Assembly: GCA_937930625.1 (NCBI GenBank)
Contig: CALHBW010000179.1
Coordinates: 1 to 7,555 of the forward strand
From: an uncultured Saprospiraceae bacterium
GTDB lineage: Bacteria; Bacteroidota; Bacteroidia; Chitinophagales; Saprospiraceae
Length of the DNA: 7,555 bases
Direction of reading: 5' to 3'
The translations under genes and the position numbers were made by a program. The notes below the pieces were generated by a model. The model was not told the DNA's origin. It was given only the letters and a program-made list of their open reading frames with translations, and made no database searches. How positions within the stretch are numbered: position 1 is the stretch's first letter; each line of letters begins with the position of its first letter. Positions 1-6,960 of this stretch are shown piece by piece.

Positions 1-5
1 CGAAT

Positions 6-88
6 ACTCGTCAGACGAATCACTTTATTCAGTGCGAATATTTTATGAGATAAATCACTACATTTCACAAAACCTTCGTCAGACGAGT
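6..88. repeat. Inverted pair of 14-bp near-palindromes at the left edge
   Basis: ACTCGTCAGACGAA (6-19) and TTCGTCAGACGAGT (75-88) are inverted copies with one central mismatch; each contains the 11-bp odd palindrome TCGTCAGACGA. They lie 47-129 bp past the stop of the exported-protein gene and are not followed by a T run, so a terminator role is unlikely. The word CAGACGAGTA recurs at 7300-7309 in the right-hand repeat element. Confidence 0.6.
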
Positions 89-134
89 AGTAATCCCGTA
101 AGCAAATTTAGACAGATAGCCACTAACTCCAAAA

Positions 135-2879
135 TCAATCAGTCCCAATATTAATATTGGTGCTATATCTGATATGCAATGATGGAGCATTTTCCGGCGA
201 GTCGTCGAATGATTTTGCGACACGTCTTCCTGTTCCTTCTATGATGAAGGTGATGGCAGTACCACTTTCTTGCCAATCGGATTTACTGATTAGCTCCTCA
301 ATGATAGGGGCAAGATTGGGGCTGCGGTATCGCTCACCCGCCGTCCAATTATTGAGTGGTGTCCATACCCACGGAACTGATGTAATTGTTTTTTCACGCG
401 AAGAAACATTGCGTCTGTCTGCACCGTCAAAAGGTGGCGAATTATTAACATCTTCAGCGTAAATCTTCAGTGCGCCATCTCTGTTATTGTCATTTTCAGC
501 GACAAATTCTAAGTAAATATCCGTAAGCCCGGCATTTGAAGGAATACTGACATCTGTAAACCTCAAACCAATCATTTGATTTCCTTTCCCCGATGCCCTT
601 ACAATTCTAATTTTACTATTGTATGAGGCAATGCTTCCGGTTTTACCATTTTCTTCTACATCATCTTCCGATGAAGTGATGTGGATTGTATCAACCATAG
701 GAGGAATACTGTCTATTGTCATACAAACACAATTTTCATCATATACGCCATCGAAGCCACCGGAATTTTCGCTTGTACTACATGGCTCGCCGGGATTACA
801 ACCTATGCAGCAACATTCCCCATTTTCGACATCCTTTTCAGTGTTCATGTCACCGTCGTTGCAAGGCGTACCTATCGGCGGACATTCAGTTGCGGTGTAC
901 GCAACAGTCAATGTAGCGGCTGCACCGCCTTCGTGTGTTTGAATGGCACGACTTCCCGTTCCTGTGATGTAAATTCCGAAATCACCCCGAAAGCTATTTC
1001 TGTTCACAATTTCTTGAAGCACCTGACTAATATCCGGTGATTTTTGAGCCAAACCTCGTTGGTTGGCACTCCAAGATGCCACTTCCCATTGAACGCGCTG
1101 ACTACTCATAGGGCGGAAAGTGAGGTCATTATTGAACGTATCAAAATTGCGTGGTGTACTATTTCTGTCTGCACTTATTGTGAGTGTGCTTGGGTCGGTA
1201 GCATCTTCTGCTGCTGTAAATTGGAGCGTTGCGTTAATAATCCTCGCACCTTGCAGAACGCCTGTATTACGGAATATGAACCCTCCGGCATTGATTTGTT
1301 CGCCCAATTGAATAGTTGTGCTATTCAGATTCATTGTCCCGTCTATAGCTTCGTAAACGTCGTTATTATCAGAGTCAATTGATGTAGATACTGTTGTCTG
1401 TAAATTTGTAGAACAAGGTAGTCGGGGCAAAATTATAGTAGTATCACAATCAGGATTTACCGGGTCCGCAAAGGTCAATTGAACATCAGCCGTTATATTT
1501 GTAGTATAAGGTCCGAGTTCAACGGAGGTTCCCGAAAGGATGGGCTGTGATGTTGTTGTACCATCATTGACGGTGTAAAAATCACTTCCATTTTCAACTG
1601 TTGCATTTACTGTAATAATAAATGTATCATCCGCAGGATTGCTAGCCGTGCAGTTGTCGTCACATGTAATATTAGTTTCCGTAACAGTGATATTACAAGG
1701 CGGTGGAAGCATGGTTCTAAAAGAACTGAATTCCGAACAGCCCTCATCGGTGACTATTCGCCATACATAGTCGGTATCGTACTCTAGGGTAATTGGTAAA
1801 GTATAAAGTGTGCCAATTACATTATCGCTATGTACCATTTGTCCGGCGGGTATTTTACTTAGATTACAATTATTATTTTCGTAAATACGCAACTGGTTGG
1901 GTTCTCCAACTATGTACATCCTGCCATTGTCGTCGATAGTAACACCTTCGAATTGTGAGGGTGTTGGTAAAACGATTGTTCCGTAGTCGTTAAAGTTATT
2001 ATCGGTTTCAACTAATTTGTGGCTATCATCGCTCAATAGTAGAAAATGGTCATCAACATCAAGATGACGAAGGGCAGGTGACAGTCTGAGGTGATATATT
2101 GCAGATAAATCATCAAATTGCAAAGGAGATGTGTTACCGCTTAAATCCCTAAAAAACGTATTGCCCGAATTAGAACCCGACTCATCAAAACGATGTATGT
2201 GAATTCTGTTTTCATCAACTGCATAAAACCTATCCTCAACAGGATTGAAAGAGACGCCTTCAATACCATCATTCTCGTTGTCCGGAAAAGTACCGGATAA
2301 TGGAATAGCTGAACTTGGATCTTTAGCAAGCGATATAATATCCGGAGAGATATTTACACGATAAATCGCGCCTTCTTTTTCTTCAGCAATAGCGAATTCA
2401 TTGCCTCCTAAATAAACAATATCTTCGGTATCGTCCCATGCTGGTAAACCAATCCTCTTGATAACTATTCCTTCTGTGTCGCTAACGATAATTTCTCTTC
2501 GTGTTCCTTGCTGACTCCTTGTTCTATTGGTAATCATATACAAGCGATTGTTTGCATATGTAATACCTGATAGATCCAATGTTCTGTCAAATTGAACAGT
2601 TTTTACAAGTTGGTAATCTCCCAAACGCAAGGTATCGCGTCCCGGCTCAAATTCATTTCCTTCGTAAATCTCAATAGTCGCATTCAGTGCTCCATTCCAC
2701 TGAAAAGTGGGGGACAGTTCTACATTGGTAGCACCATCAAGAGGGAAACTGAGTGTAGGTGGTAATTGGGTAATTGGTGAGTGGTTTTTTGGTGTGGTCT
2801 CAAAAGTGGCTTGAATCGCAGTTAGACATAGCAATACAATTGCCATACATGCGAAAATTCTACTTTTCGTATTAGACAT
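135..2879 (-). CDS. Large exported multidomain protein with SdiA-regulated (YjiK-like) propeller and two C-terminal beta-rich repeats
   Basis: 914 residues. The N-terminus is a typical Sec signal peptide: a basic start (K5, R7), a hydrophobic core at about 9-22, and a likely cut after IQA (residue 24). Residues ~40-73 look like the first half of a fibronectin/Ig-like domain (LSPTFQW). Residues ~88-334 resemble the SdiA-regulated/YjiK beta-propeller family, with DLSGITY (102-108), DDTEDIVYLG (149-158), AIAEEKEG (163-170), GIEGVSF (205-211) and FEGVTIDDNG (310-319). Residues ~345-389 (DTDYVWRI) look like the second half of the fibronectin-like domain. An Ig-like domain spans ~394-489. Two copies of one beta-rich domain lie at ~493-662 and ~729-906, joined by a Cys-rich linker (~665-722, GTPCNDGD). 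The protein ends just after the second copy, with no visible type IX secretion C-terminal domain, so it could be periplasmic or exported another way. There is no Shine-Dalgarno; the ATG is supported by the signal peptide directly after it. The substrate is unknown; adhesion or carbohydrate binding is only a guess. Confidence 0.9.
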   Translation of the reverse strand: MSNTKSRIFACMAIVLLCLTAIQATFETTPKNHSPITQLPPTLSFPLDGATNVELSPTFQWNGALNATIEIYEGNEFEPGRDTLRLGDYQLVKTVQFDRTLDLSGITYANNRLYMITNRTRSQQGTRREIIVSDTEGIVIKRIGLPAWDDTEDIVYLGGNEFAIAEEKEGAIYRVNISPDIISLAKDPSSAIPLSGTFPDNENDGIEGVSFNPVEDRFYAVDENRIHIHRFDESGSNSGNTFFRDLSGNTSPLQFDDLSAIYHLRLSPALRHLDVDDHFLLLSDDSHKLVETDNNFNDYGTIVLPTPSQFEGVTIDDNGRMYIVGEPNQLRIYENNNCNLSKIPAGQMVHSDNVIGTLYTLPITLEYDTDYVWRIVTDEGCSEFSSFRTMLPPPCNITVTETNITCDDNCTASNPADDTFIITVNATVENGSDFYTVNDGTTTSQPILSGTSVELGPYTTNITADVQLTFADPVNPDCDTTIILPRLPCSTNLQTTVSTSIDSDNNDVYEAIDGTMNLNSTTIQLGEQINAGGFIFRNTGVLQGARIINATLQFTAAEDATDPSTLTISADRNSTPRNFDTFNNDLTFRPMSSQRVQWEVASWSANQRGLAQKSPDISQVLQEIVNRNSFRGDFGIYITGTGSRAIQTHEGGAAATLTVAYTATECPPIGTPCNDGDMNTEKDVENGECCCIGCNPGEPCSTSENSGGFDGVYDENCVCMTIDSIPPMVDTIHITSSEDDVEENGKTGSIASYNSKIRIVRASGKGNQMIGLRFTDVSIPSNAGLTDIYLEFVAENDNNRDGALKIYAEDVNNSPPFDGADRRNVSSREKTITSVPWVWTPLNNWTAGERYRSPNLAPIIEELISKSDWQESGTAITFIIEGTGRRVAKSFDDSPENAPSLHIRYSTNINIGTD

Positions 2880-3233
2880 AATGAATTTTTTGGAGCTTCC
2901 GGGGGTACGGTAGAGTTTATTTTGAATCGAATAGGCGAGACAAAAGAAGGGGTCTAAACATACTTGAGAAGCTTAAGTAAGAAAAAAAATACAGTTGGAT
3001 GTTCTATTAAGTGTTAGAATATTTTTTTAATTAGAAACAATATTGTTTTTATAAATGGTTTCCAATCAATAGTTTGTGTATGTTGAAGTTGAAAACGACG
3101 CAAAGGTGAAAAAAGTTCTTCAAAGGGTATAAAATTTAATGCCCTTTAACTTATGCTTATTTTTTGTTTCTTATTTTTAATTGTTTAGCAGTTTTTTATG
3201 AATTATAATAGTAACTTATTTTAAATAAAAATA
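2880..3233. other. 354-bp gap between pgpH and the exported-protein gene
   Basis: Very AT-rich and without a coding frame. It holds the weak hairpin at 3122-3147, a 14-bp perfect palindrome AAACAATATTGTTT (3035-3048), and an 8-bp stem TACTTGAG/CTTAAGTA (2961-2968 with 2972-2979). No TAnnTTTG box was found for the downstream gene, so its promoter is not identified. No Shine-Dalgarno lies before the ATG at 2879. Confidence 0.6.
3122..3147. terminator. Possible weak terminator hairpin downstream of pgpH
   Basis: AAAGGGTAT (3122-3130) pairs with ATGCCCTTT (3139-3147) around an 8-nt loop, with one G-T pair on the plus strand that becomes an A-C mismatch on the minus strand. On the minus strand a run of six T (3114-3109) follows after 7 nt, about 120 nt past the pgpH stop. 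On the plus strand a T run follows after about 11 nt. The spacing is poorer than in a classical intrinsic terminator. Confidence 0.3.
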
Positions 3234-5330
3234 TTATTTTTTCTCATCAGGATATTCAATTCTCACATGATGAATGCTCTTTAATAACTTCTTCAAAACA
3301 CCCTTACAAGTTTCTAACTCATTGAAACTCAAATTGCAATCCGTAAATTGTTCCTGCTTTATTTTTCCGGCAACGATATTATTGACCAAATCATTGATGG
3401 TTTGTTCGGTGGGTTGTTTGATACTTTTTGCGGCGGCTTCTACCGAATCGGCAACCATGAGAATGGCTTGTTCTTTCGTTTGAGGTTTAGGTCCGGGATA
3501 GCGGAAATGGCTTTCGTCGGTTTCTTCGTCGGGGTGTTTTTCGAGATGTTGTCTGTAAAAATATTCAACGCGTGTAGTACCGTGATGTGTCGTGATAAAA
3601 TCCGTAATGACTTCGGGAAGTCCTGCCTTTTTCGCCATTTTTTCGCCTTCAGTGATGTGTTCGATGATGGCTTTGGCACTATCGAGGTCGCTGGTGTCGT
3701 CGTGTGGGTTGCCGTTGTTTTGGTTTTCGATGAAGTTGAGTGGGTGCAATGTCTTACCAATATCGTGATAAAGCGCAGCGACTTTGACTAAAAGAGCATT
3801 GGCATTGATGGCTTTGGCAGCAGCTTCGGAGAGGTTGGCAACTTGCAGAGAGTGTTGGAGTGTACCGGGAGCTTTGATGGACATATCGCGTAATAGCGGC
3901 TTGTCCAAATCCGTGAGTTCGACCAGCGTAATTTCAGAGGTAAAACCAAAAATGCGTTCTAATAAAGGTATCAAAGGATAGGCAAGCAGGGTGAGAAAAA
4001 CATTCACCAAAAGACAAATATGTATCAACCCGTGTGGGCGAAAACTCAGATTCATAATTGAGCCTTCCTTGATGAGCGATAATCCGAAAAATGCCAAGCT
4101 ATAAACGAGCAGAATGTACAACATTGACCGGAAAAAAAGATTCATATAACGGGTGCGTACATTGGCGAGTATAGCCACGATTCCGGCAAGGATTTGCACG
4201 AAAGTAAACTCATAACCCAATGGTGATAAAAAGCTGGCTATCAGTACGATAATAATATGTGTAAAGAAAGCAAGTCGCGCATTATGAAAGTTTTTGATGA
4301 CAACGGGAACGATACAAAAAGGTATAGCATAGAGCAGTGTATTGATGCCGGATTTGACGGAAAGATAGACCACCAAACTAAACACAACTATCCACATCAA
4401 AACGAAAACCAAACTTCGAAAATCGTCGAAAATATGTCGTTCATTCATCCGCAAAAAACCTACAAAAACGCTCATAATCAGCGTCGTCAGCAGTAAGTAA
4501 CCCAAGAGTACCCAAAGCGAACTTTTTTCTTTGGTAATGTTTTGTTCGTAAGCATTTTTGAGGGAGAGGAGTTGTTGGTTGATTTCGCCTGTGATGATAT
4601 TGCCCTTATACACAATCACATCGCCTTGCCGCACCATATCGCGCGAAGGCGAGATTTTGTCACTTTTTTCTTCTGTGTAGTGTTTATCGGTTTGCGCTTC
4701 GTCATAAATTATATTTGGAATGAGTGATTCTTGCAAGGGTCCGGTCAGAAAACCCGGCATCGCCAAACCGCTTTGAGGGAGTGTGTCGATGATAAATTCA
4801 GTGGCTTTACGGTTGTTGTAGAAGTTTTGTGCAGGGGTTTCTACCGTATTTTTGTGCGTGACTCTGACCTTGAATAAATTGCCACGATTGCGATGGTCAG
4901 GGATGAGGTCAATGACGCCCTTTCGGTATAAAATGTTTAAGACAGTACGCCCAAATTGCTTATAATCTTCCTGATTTTCAACGACTTCTATAAAAGTAGA
5001 GTCATTTCCTGATTCAATAATTTTTTTGGCAAATAATTGGTCAAATCTATTCAGTCCTTCTTCGGTTTTCTTCGGTTCGCGCTTGTAATAAGGGCTAAAT
5101 TCAGCATCAAAGATTTCAGTTTCCTGTTTAATCTCCGTGTCTGATTTTAAAATGGCAAAATCAAATGGTGCTTTCAAATCATCATACATCCATCGTTGTC
5201 CTTCTTCAAAATTATATTGAAATTTGGCATGTTTTGGAAATAAAAAACTGATAAACAACACGACCAATCCCACCAATACATATTTGAAAAAGGTCGGTAC
5301 GGTCTGTAAAATTTGTTTTGTTTTGCTCAT
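3234..5330 (-). CDS. pgpH: 7TM-HD membrane phosphodiesterase, PgpH/YqfF family (predicted c-di-AMP hydrolase)
   Basis: 698 residues, the usual size for the family. The order is: one N-terminal membrane segment (~14-31); an extracytoplasmic domain (~32-270, the 7TMR-HDED type); seven membrane segments (approximately 272-292, 303-324, 329-346, 351-369, 373-389, 399-420 and 434-456); then a cytoplasmic HD domain. The metal and catalytic signature is intact: H493 in GTLQHSLQVA, H522-D523 in LYHDIGK, H558 in IIEHITEG, H582-H583 in THHGTT, and D628 in MVADSVEAA. The family-typical NPHD and YPGPKP segments are present at 541-544 and 611-616. Characterised PgpH proteins cleave cyclic di-AMP to pApA; activity here is inferred from homology. 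The conserved YPGPKP block and the HDIG motif separate it from general HD-GYP proteins. No Shine-Dalgarno precedes the ATG, but membrane segment 1 starts 13 residues in, which supports this start. A hairpin and heptamer repeats lie in the leader. rocF is 257 bp upstream, so co-transcription is uncertain. Confidence 0.93.
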   Translation of the reverse strand: MSKTKQILQTVPTFFKYVLVGLVVLFISFLFPKHAKFQYNFEEGQRWMYDDLKAPFDFAILKSDTEIKQETEIFDAEFSPYYKREPKKTEEGLNRFDQLFAKKIIESGNDSTFIEVVENQEDYKQFGRTVLNILYRKGVIDLIPDHRNRGNLFKVRVTHKNTVETPAQNFYNNRKATEFIIDTLPQSGLAMPGFLTGPLQESLIPNIIYDEAQTDKHYTEEKSDKISPSRDMVRQGDVIVYKGNIITGEINQQLLSLKNAYEQNITKEKSSLWVLLGYLLLTTLIMSVFVGFLRMNERHIFDDFRSLVFVLMWIVVFSLVVYLSVKSGINTLLYAIPFCIVPVVIKNFHNARLAFFTHIIIVLIASFLSPLGYEFTFVQILAGIVAILANVRTRYMNLFFRSMLYILLVYSLAFFGLSLIKEGSIMNLSFRPHGLIHICLLVNVFLTLLAYPLIPLLERIFGFTSEITLVELTDLDKPLLRDMSIKAPGTLQHSLQVANLSEAAAKAINANALLVKVAALYHDIGKTLHPLNFIENQNNGNPHDDTSDLDSAKAIIEHITEGEKMAKKAGLPEVITDFITTHHGTTRVEYFYRQHLEKHPDEETDESHFRYPGPKPQTKEQAILMVADSVEAAAKSIKQPTEQTINDLVNNIVAGKIKQEQFTDCNLSFNELETCKGVLKKLLKSIHHVRIEYPDEKK

Positions 5331-5335
5331 GGAAT

Positions 5336-5350
5336 GGTGGACGGTGGATG
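5336..5350 (+). repeat. Heptamer repeat arm, left copy (GGTGGAC/T units)
   Basis: GGTGGACGGTGGATG is two units of a 7-bp GGTGGAY repeat, followed by a third diverged unit (GATGGAT). It begins 6 bp upstream of the pgpH start codon and is a perfect 15-bp inverted copy of 5572-5586. Confidence 0.75.
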
Positions 5351-5382
5351 ATGGATGTCAGACGGCATAACCGACATCCATC
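5350..5382 (-). promoter_or_regulatory. Perfect 10-bp hairpin in the pgpH upstream region
   Basis: GATGGATGTC (5350-5359) pairs perfectly with GACATCCATC (5373-5382) around a 13-nt loop. It lies 20-52 bp upstream of the pgpH start codon, so it would fall in the leader if transcription begins further upstream. It could be a leader structure, a protein-binding site or simply part of the repeat; nothing decides between these. Confidence 0.4.
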
Positions 5383-5571
5383 CAAGCCACTATTGATTAA
5401 CGCGAATTTTCAGGACTGCAATATCTTGAATTATTTTGACAAATTGAAACGGTGGATTAACGACAAACGGTAGATGGTGGACAGTATGCGGTTTCAACGC
5501 GGGTATTACACGATTTTTTTTGTTTTTTTGAGGAAATAATTTTTTTAATACGCCTCAATCCCAAAAATTAC

Positions 5572-5586
5572 CATCCACCGTCCACC
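5572..5586 (-). repeat. Heptamer repeat arm, right copy, abutting the rocF stop
   Basis: The minus strand reads GGTGGACGGTGGATG, identical to the left copy in opposite orientation. It starts one base past the rocF stop codon. A further partial copy (GGTAGATGGTGGAC, 5469-5482, plus orientation) lies between the two. Confidence 0.75.
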
Positions 5587-5587
5587 G

Positions 5588-6565
5588 TCAACGATAGGCT
5601 TCAATATTCTTCGTAGCAGATTTGAGGATTCTAAATGCTGTTTCTGCCATTACATTTTTCTTTTCATCGAGTGTAGGATTAACCTCTGTGACTTCAAAGC
5701 ATTTTACTTTGTCTTCTGCGAGAATGACGGACAAAAATGCAATCACTTCGTCTTCGTACAAGCCATCGGGTACGGGCGTGCCTGTTCCGTGTGAGACAAC
5801 ATCACAATCAAGGCTATCGACATCAAAGGTGACATATATAATGTCCACATTTTTAAGTCGTTTGAGGACACGCTTGGCGGTCGTTTTGAAACCATCTTCA
5901 CGGGCTTCTTCTACCCCGATTTTGAGCATATGGTGTCCGTTGACCATGTGTTCCTCTTCTTCCTCATAATCACGCAAACCTAAAAAGACGACATTTTCAG
6001 GCTGTACTTTGGGCGATGGATGACCAATATTTTTGATGATTTCCCAATTATTGCGGGTTTTTTCATTGATAATATTGGGTTTCAAGCCAAATTCGATGCG
6101 ACTTTCAGCATTCAAACCCATCGAAATACCAAGCGGCATTCCGTGCATATTGCCCGACGGCGTGGTATATGGTGTGTGCAAATCAGCATGGGCATCTACC
6201 CAAATAATACCCAATTCTTTATCAGGAAAGGCATTTTTGACACCCGCAATCGTGCCGCCTGCGACAGAGTGGTCGCCTGCCAATAATATTGGAAAATCGC
6301 CCTTATTTAGTGTACCGGATACATGCTCCACAATGCGTTCGTAGAGACGTACCATGCCTTCGATGCGCTTGGCATGTGGTGTTTCGAGATCGAGTGCCGG
6401 GTCGAAAAGAAGGTTGTTTTCGTGTTCGACACGCACCAAATCGTATTTTTTAAAATAACTGTCTTTGGCATTTTCGGCAGCGGTCTTGATGGCGGCAGCA
6501 CACATACTCGCCCCACGCGTTCCTGCCCCGATTTCCGACATTACTTCTATTAATTGTATTTTCAT
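5588..6565 (-). CDS. rocF: Arginase (ureohydrolase family, dimanganese)
   Basis: 325 residues, a normal arginase length. It is predicted to hydrolyse L-arginine to L-ornithine and urea in the cytoplasm. All six metal ligands of the ureohydrolase fold are visible: H99 in AGDHS; D124, H126 and D128 in WVDAHAD; D248 and D250 in TFDVDSLD. The substrate loop TTPSGNMHG (134-142) and E294 in TEVNP (293-297), equivalent to the guanidinium-binding Glu of human arginase I, favour arginase over agmatinase or formimidoylglutamase. Oddities: H130 stands where human arginase has N130; the GLRD segment is followed by Y200 and five Glu (201-205), replacing the human Asp183 position by Glu; and the usual DP after the last metal motif is D253-C254. 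The ATG is immediately downstream of a palindromic repeat, without a Shine-Dalgarno. No transporter, ornithine aminotransferase or regulator is adjacent, so the pathway context cannot be read here. Confidence 0.95.
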   Translation of the reverse strand: MKIQLIEVMSEIGAGTRGASMCAAAIKTAAENAKDSYFKKYDLVRVEHENNLLFDPALDLETPHAKRIEGMVRLYERIVEHVSGTLNKGDFPILLAGDHSVAGGTIAGVKNAFPDKELGIIWVDAHADLHTPYTTPSGNMHGMPLGISMGLNAESRIEFGLKPNIINEKTRNNWEIIKNIGHPSPKVQPENVVFLGLRDYEEEEEHMVNGHHMLKIGVEEAREDGFKTTAKRVLKRLKNVDIIYVTFDVDSLDCDVVSHGTGTPVPDGLYEDEVIAFLSVILAEDKVKCFEVTEVNPTLDEKKNVMAETAFRILKSATKNIEAYR

Positions 6566-6567
6566 AA

Positions 6568-6662
6568 TAATGCTACAATGCGATAATGCTGCAATGCGAT
6601 AATGATTACGATTACTACATAATTATATTGTAGCATTGACGCATTATCGCATTGACGCATTA
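6568..6662. repeat. 95-bp palindromic element built of 16-bp units, in the rocF leader
   Basis: Two 37-bp arms (6568-6604 and 6626-6662) are inverted copies that match at 30 of 37 positions without gaps, separated by 21 bp. Each arm contains just over two tandem 16-bp units of the form AATGCnnCAATGCGAT. The element ends 2 bp before the rocF start codon. Its form (short, palindromic, internally tandem, no coding capacity) resembles dispersed intergenic repeats or MITE-like elements. Whether it recurs elsewhere in the genome cannot be seen from this window. Confidence 0.85.
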
Positions 6663-6671
6663 ATTGGACTG

Positions 6672-6679
6672 CAAACGTA
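6672..6679 (-). promoter_or_regulatory. Candidate Bacteroidota -7 promoter box (TACGTTTG) for rocF
   Basis: On the minus strand this reads TACGTTTG, an exact match to the TAnnTTTG -7 consensus of the Bacteroidota primary sigma factor. Transcription would start around 6664-6667, so the leader of about 100 nt would consist almost wholly of the palindromic element. No clear TTG -33 element lies at the expected distance; an A/T-rich stretch (6682-6700) is there instead. An eight-base match with two free positions can occur by chance. Confidence 0.4.
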
Positions 6680-6767
6680 GGATATTTTTTTGAAAAATTA
6701 TGTGATGTTTTTTGTGCTTTTTAAATAAACACATCAAAAATTACGCAAAGATGAGAAGTGGTAGTGC

Positions 6768-6797
6768 CGTTATTCGTTGACTCGTTATTTGTTGATT
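6768..6797. repeat. Two tandem 15-bp units
   Basis: CGTTATTCGTTGACT (6768-6782) is followed directly by CGTTATTTGTTGATT (6783-6797), with 13 of 15 positions identical; CGTGAATG after it may begin a degenerate third unit. It is non-coding and adjacent to the left end of the 153-bp palindrome. Confidence 0.6.
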
Positions 6798-6807
6798 CGT
6801 GAATGAT

Positions 6808-6960
6808 TATACTTTGAACGGCATAAATTTCGGAAAATGCTAATTCACGCAGAGAACGCAGAGGTCGCAGAGATTTTATAGTATTTCTCCGCGACCTCTG
6901 CGCTCTCTGCGTGAAATATAGATGTTAATATTTTCCGAAATTTATGGCGTTTACAGTATA
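6808..6960. repeat. 153-bp near-perfect palindrome (MITE-like, CGCAGAG-type arms)
   Basis: The outer arms 6808-6838 and 6930-6960 are inverted copies with 28 of 31 positions identical. The inner arms 6844-6873 and 6886-6915 are inverted copies with 28 of 30 identical, around a 12-bp loop (6874-6885). Short unpaired stretches (6839-6843 and 6916-6929) separate the two blocks. The inner arm contains repeated CGCAGAG-like heptamers. Both ends are TATACT/AGTATA, which would fit a TA target duplication, though this is not proof of transposition. A 90-codon frame through one arm (minus, 7114-6845) is an artefact of the repeat. There is no transposase in the window. Confidence 0.9.

Larger units (their letters stand above)
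5331..5587. other. rocF-pgpH intergenic region
   Basis: Besides the heptamer repeats and the hairpin, it contains two long T runs on the plus strand (5514-5521 and 5523-5529; A runs in the direction of transcription), a weak 6-bp TTGAGG/CCTCAA stem (5528-5533 with 5553-5558), and an 8-bp direct repeat GATTAACG (5395-5402 and 5455-5462). There is no convincing intrinsic terminator for rocF. A weak pgpH promoter candidate reads TACCGTTTG on the minus strand (5475-5467), one base longer in the spacer than consensus. Confidence 0.5.

Noticed and set aside
145..160. Perfect 16-bp palindrome CCAATATTAATATTGG at the end of the exported-protein gene
   Set aside because: It lies inside the last codons (Asn-Ile-Asn-Ile-Gly), is AT-rich and has no T run after it, so it is probably a by-product of the codons.
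157..1382. Several 60-120 codon plus-strand frames opposite the 914-residue gene
   Set aside because: They are antisense shadows of a gene with clear domain structure; none has a family signature.
3348..3791. 147-codon plus-strand frame opposite the HD domain of pgpH
   Set aside because: It is antisense to the conserved catalytic domain and its composition (Phe/Val/Gly-rich) is what the reverse complement of that region gives.
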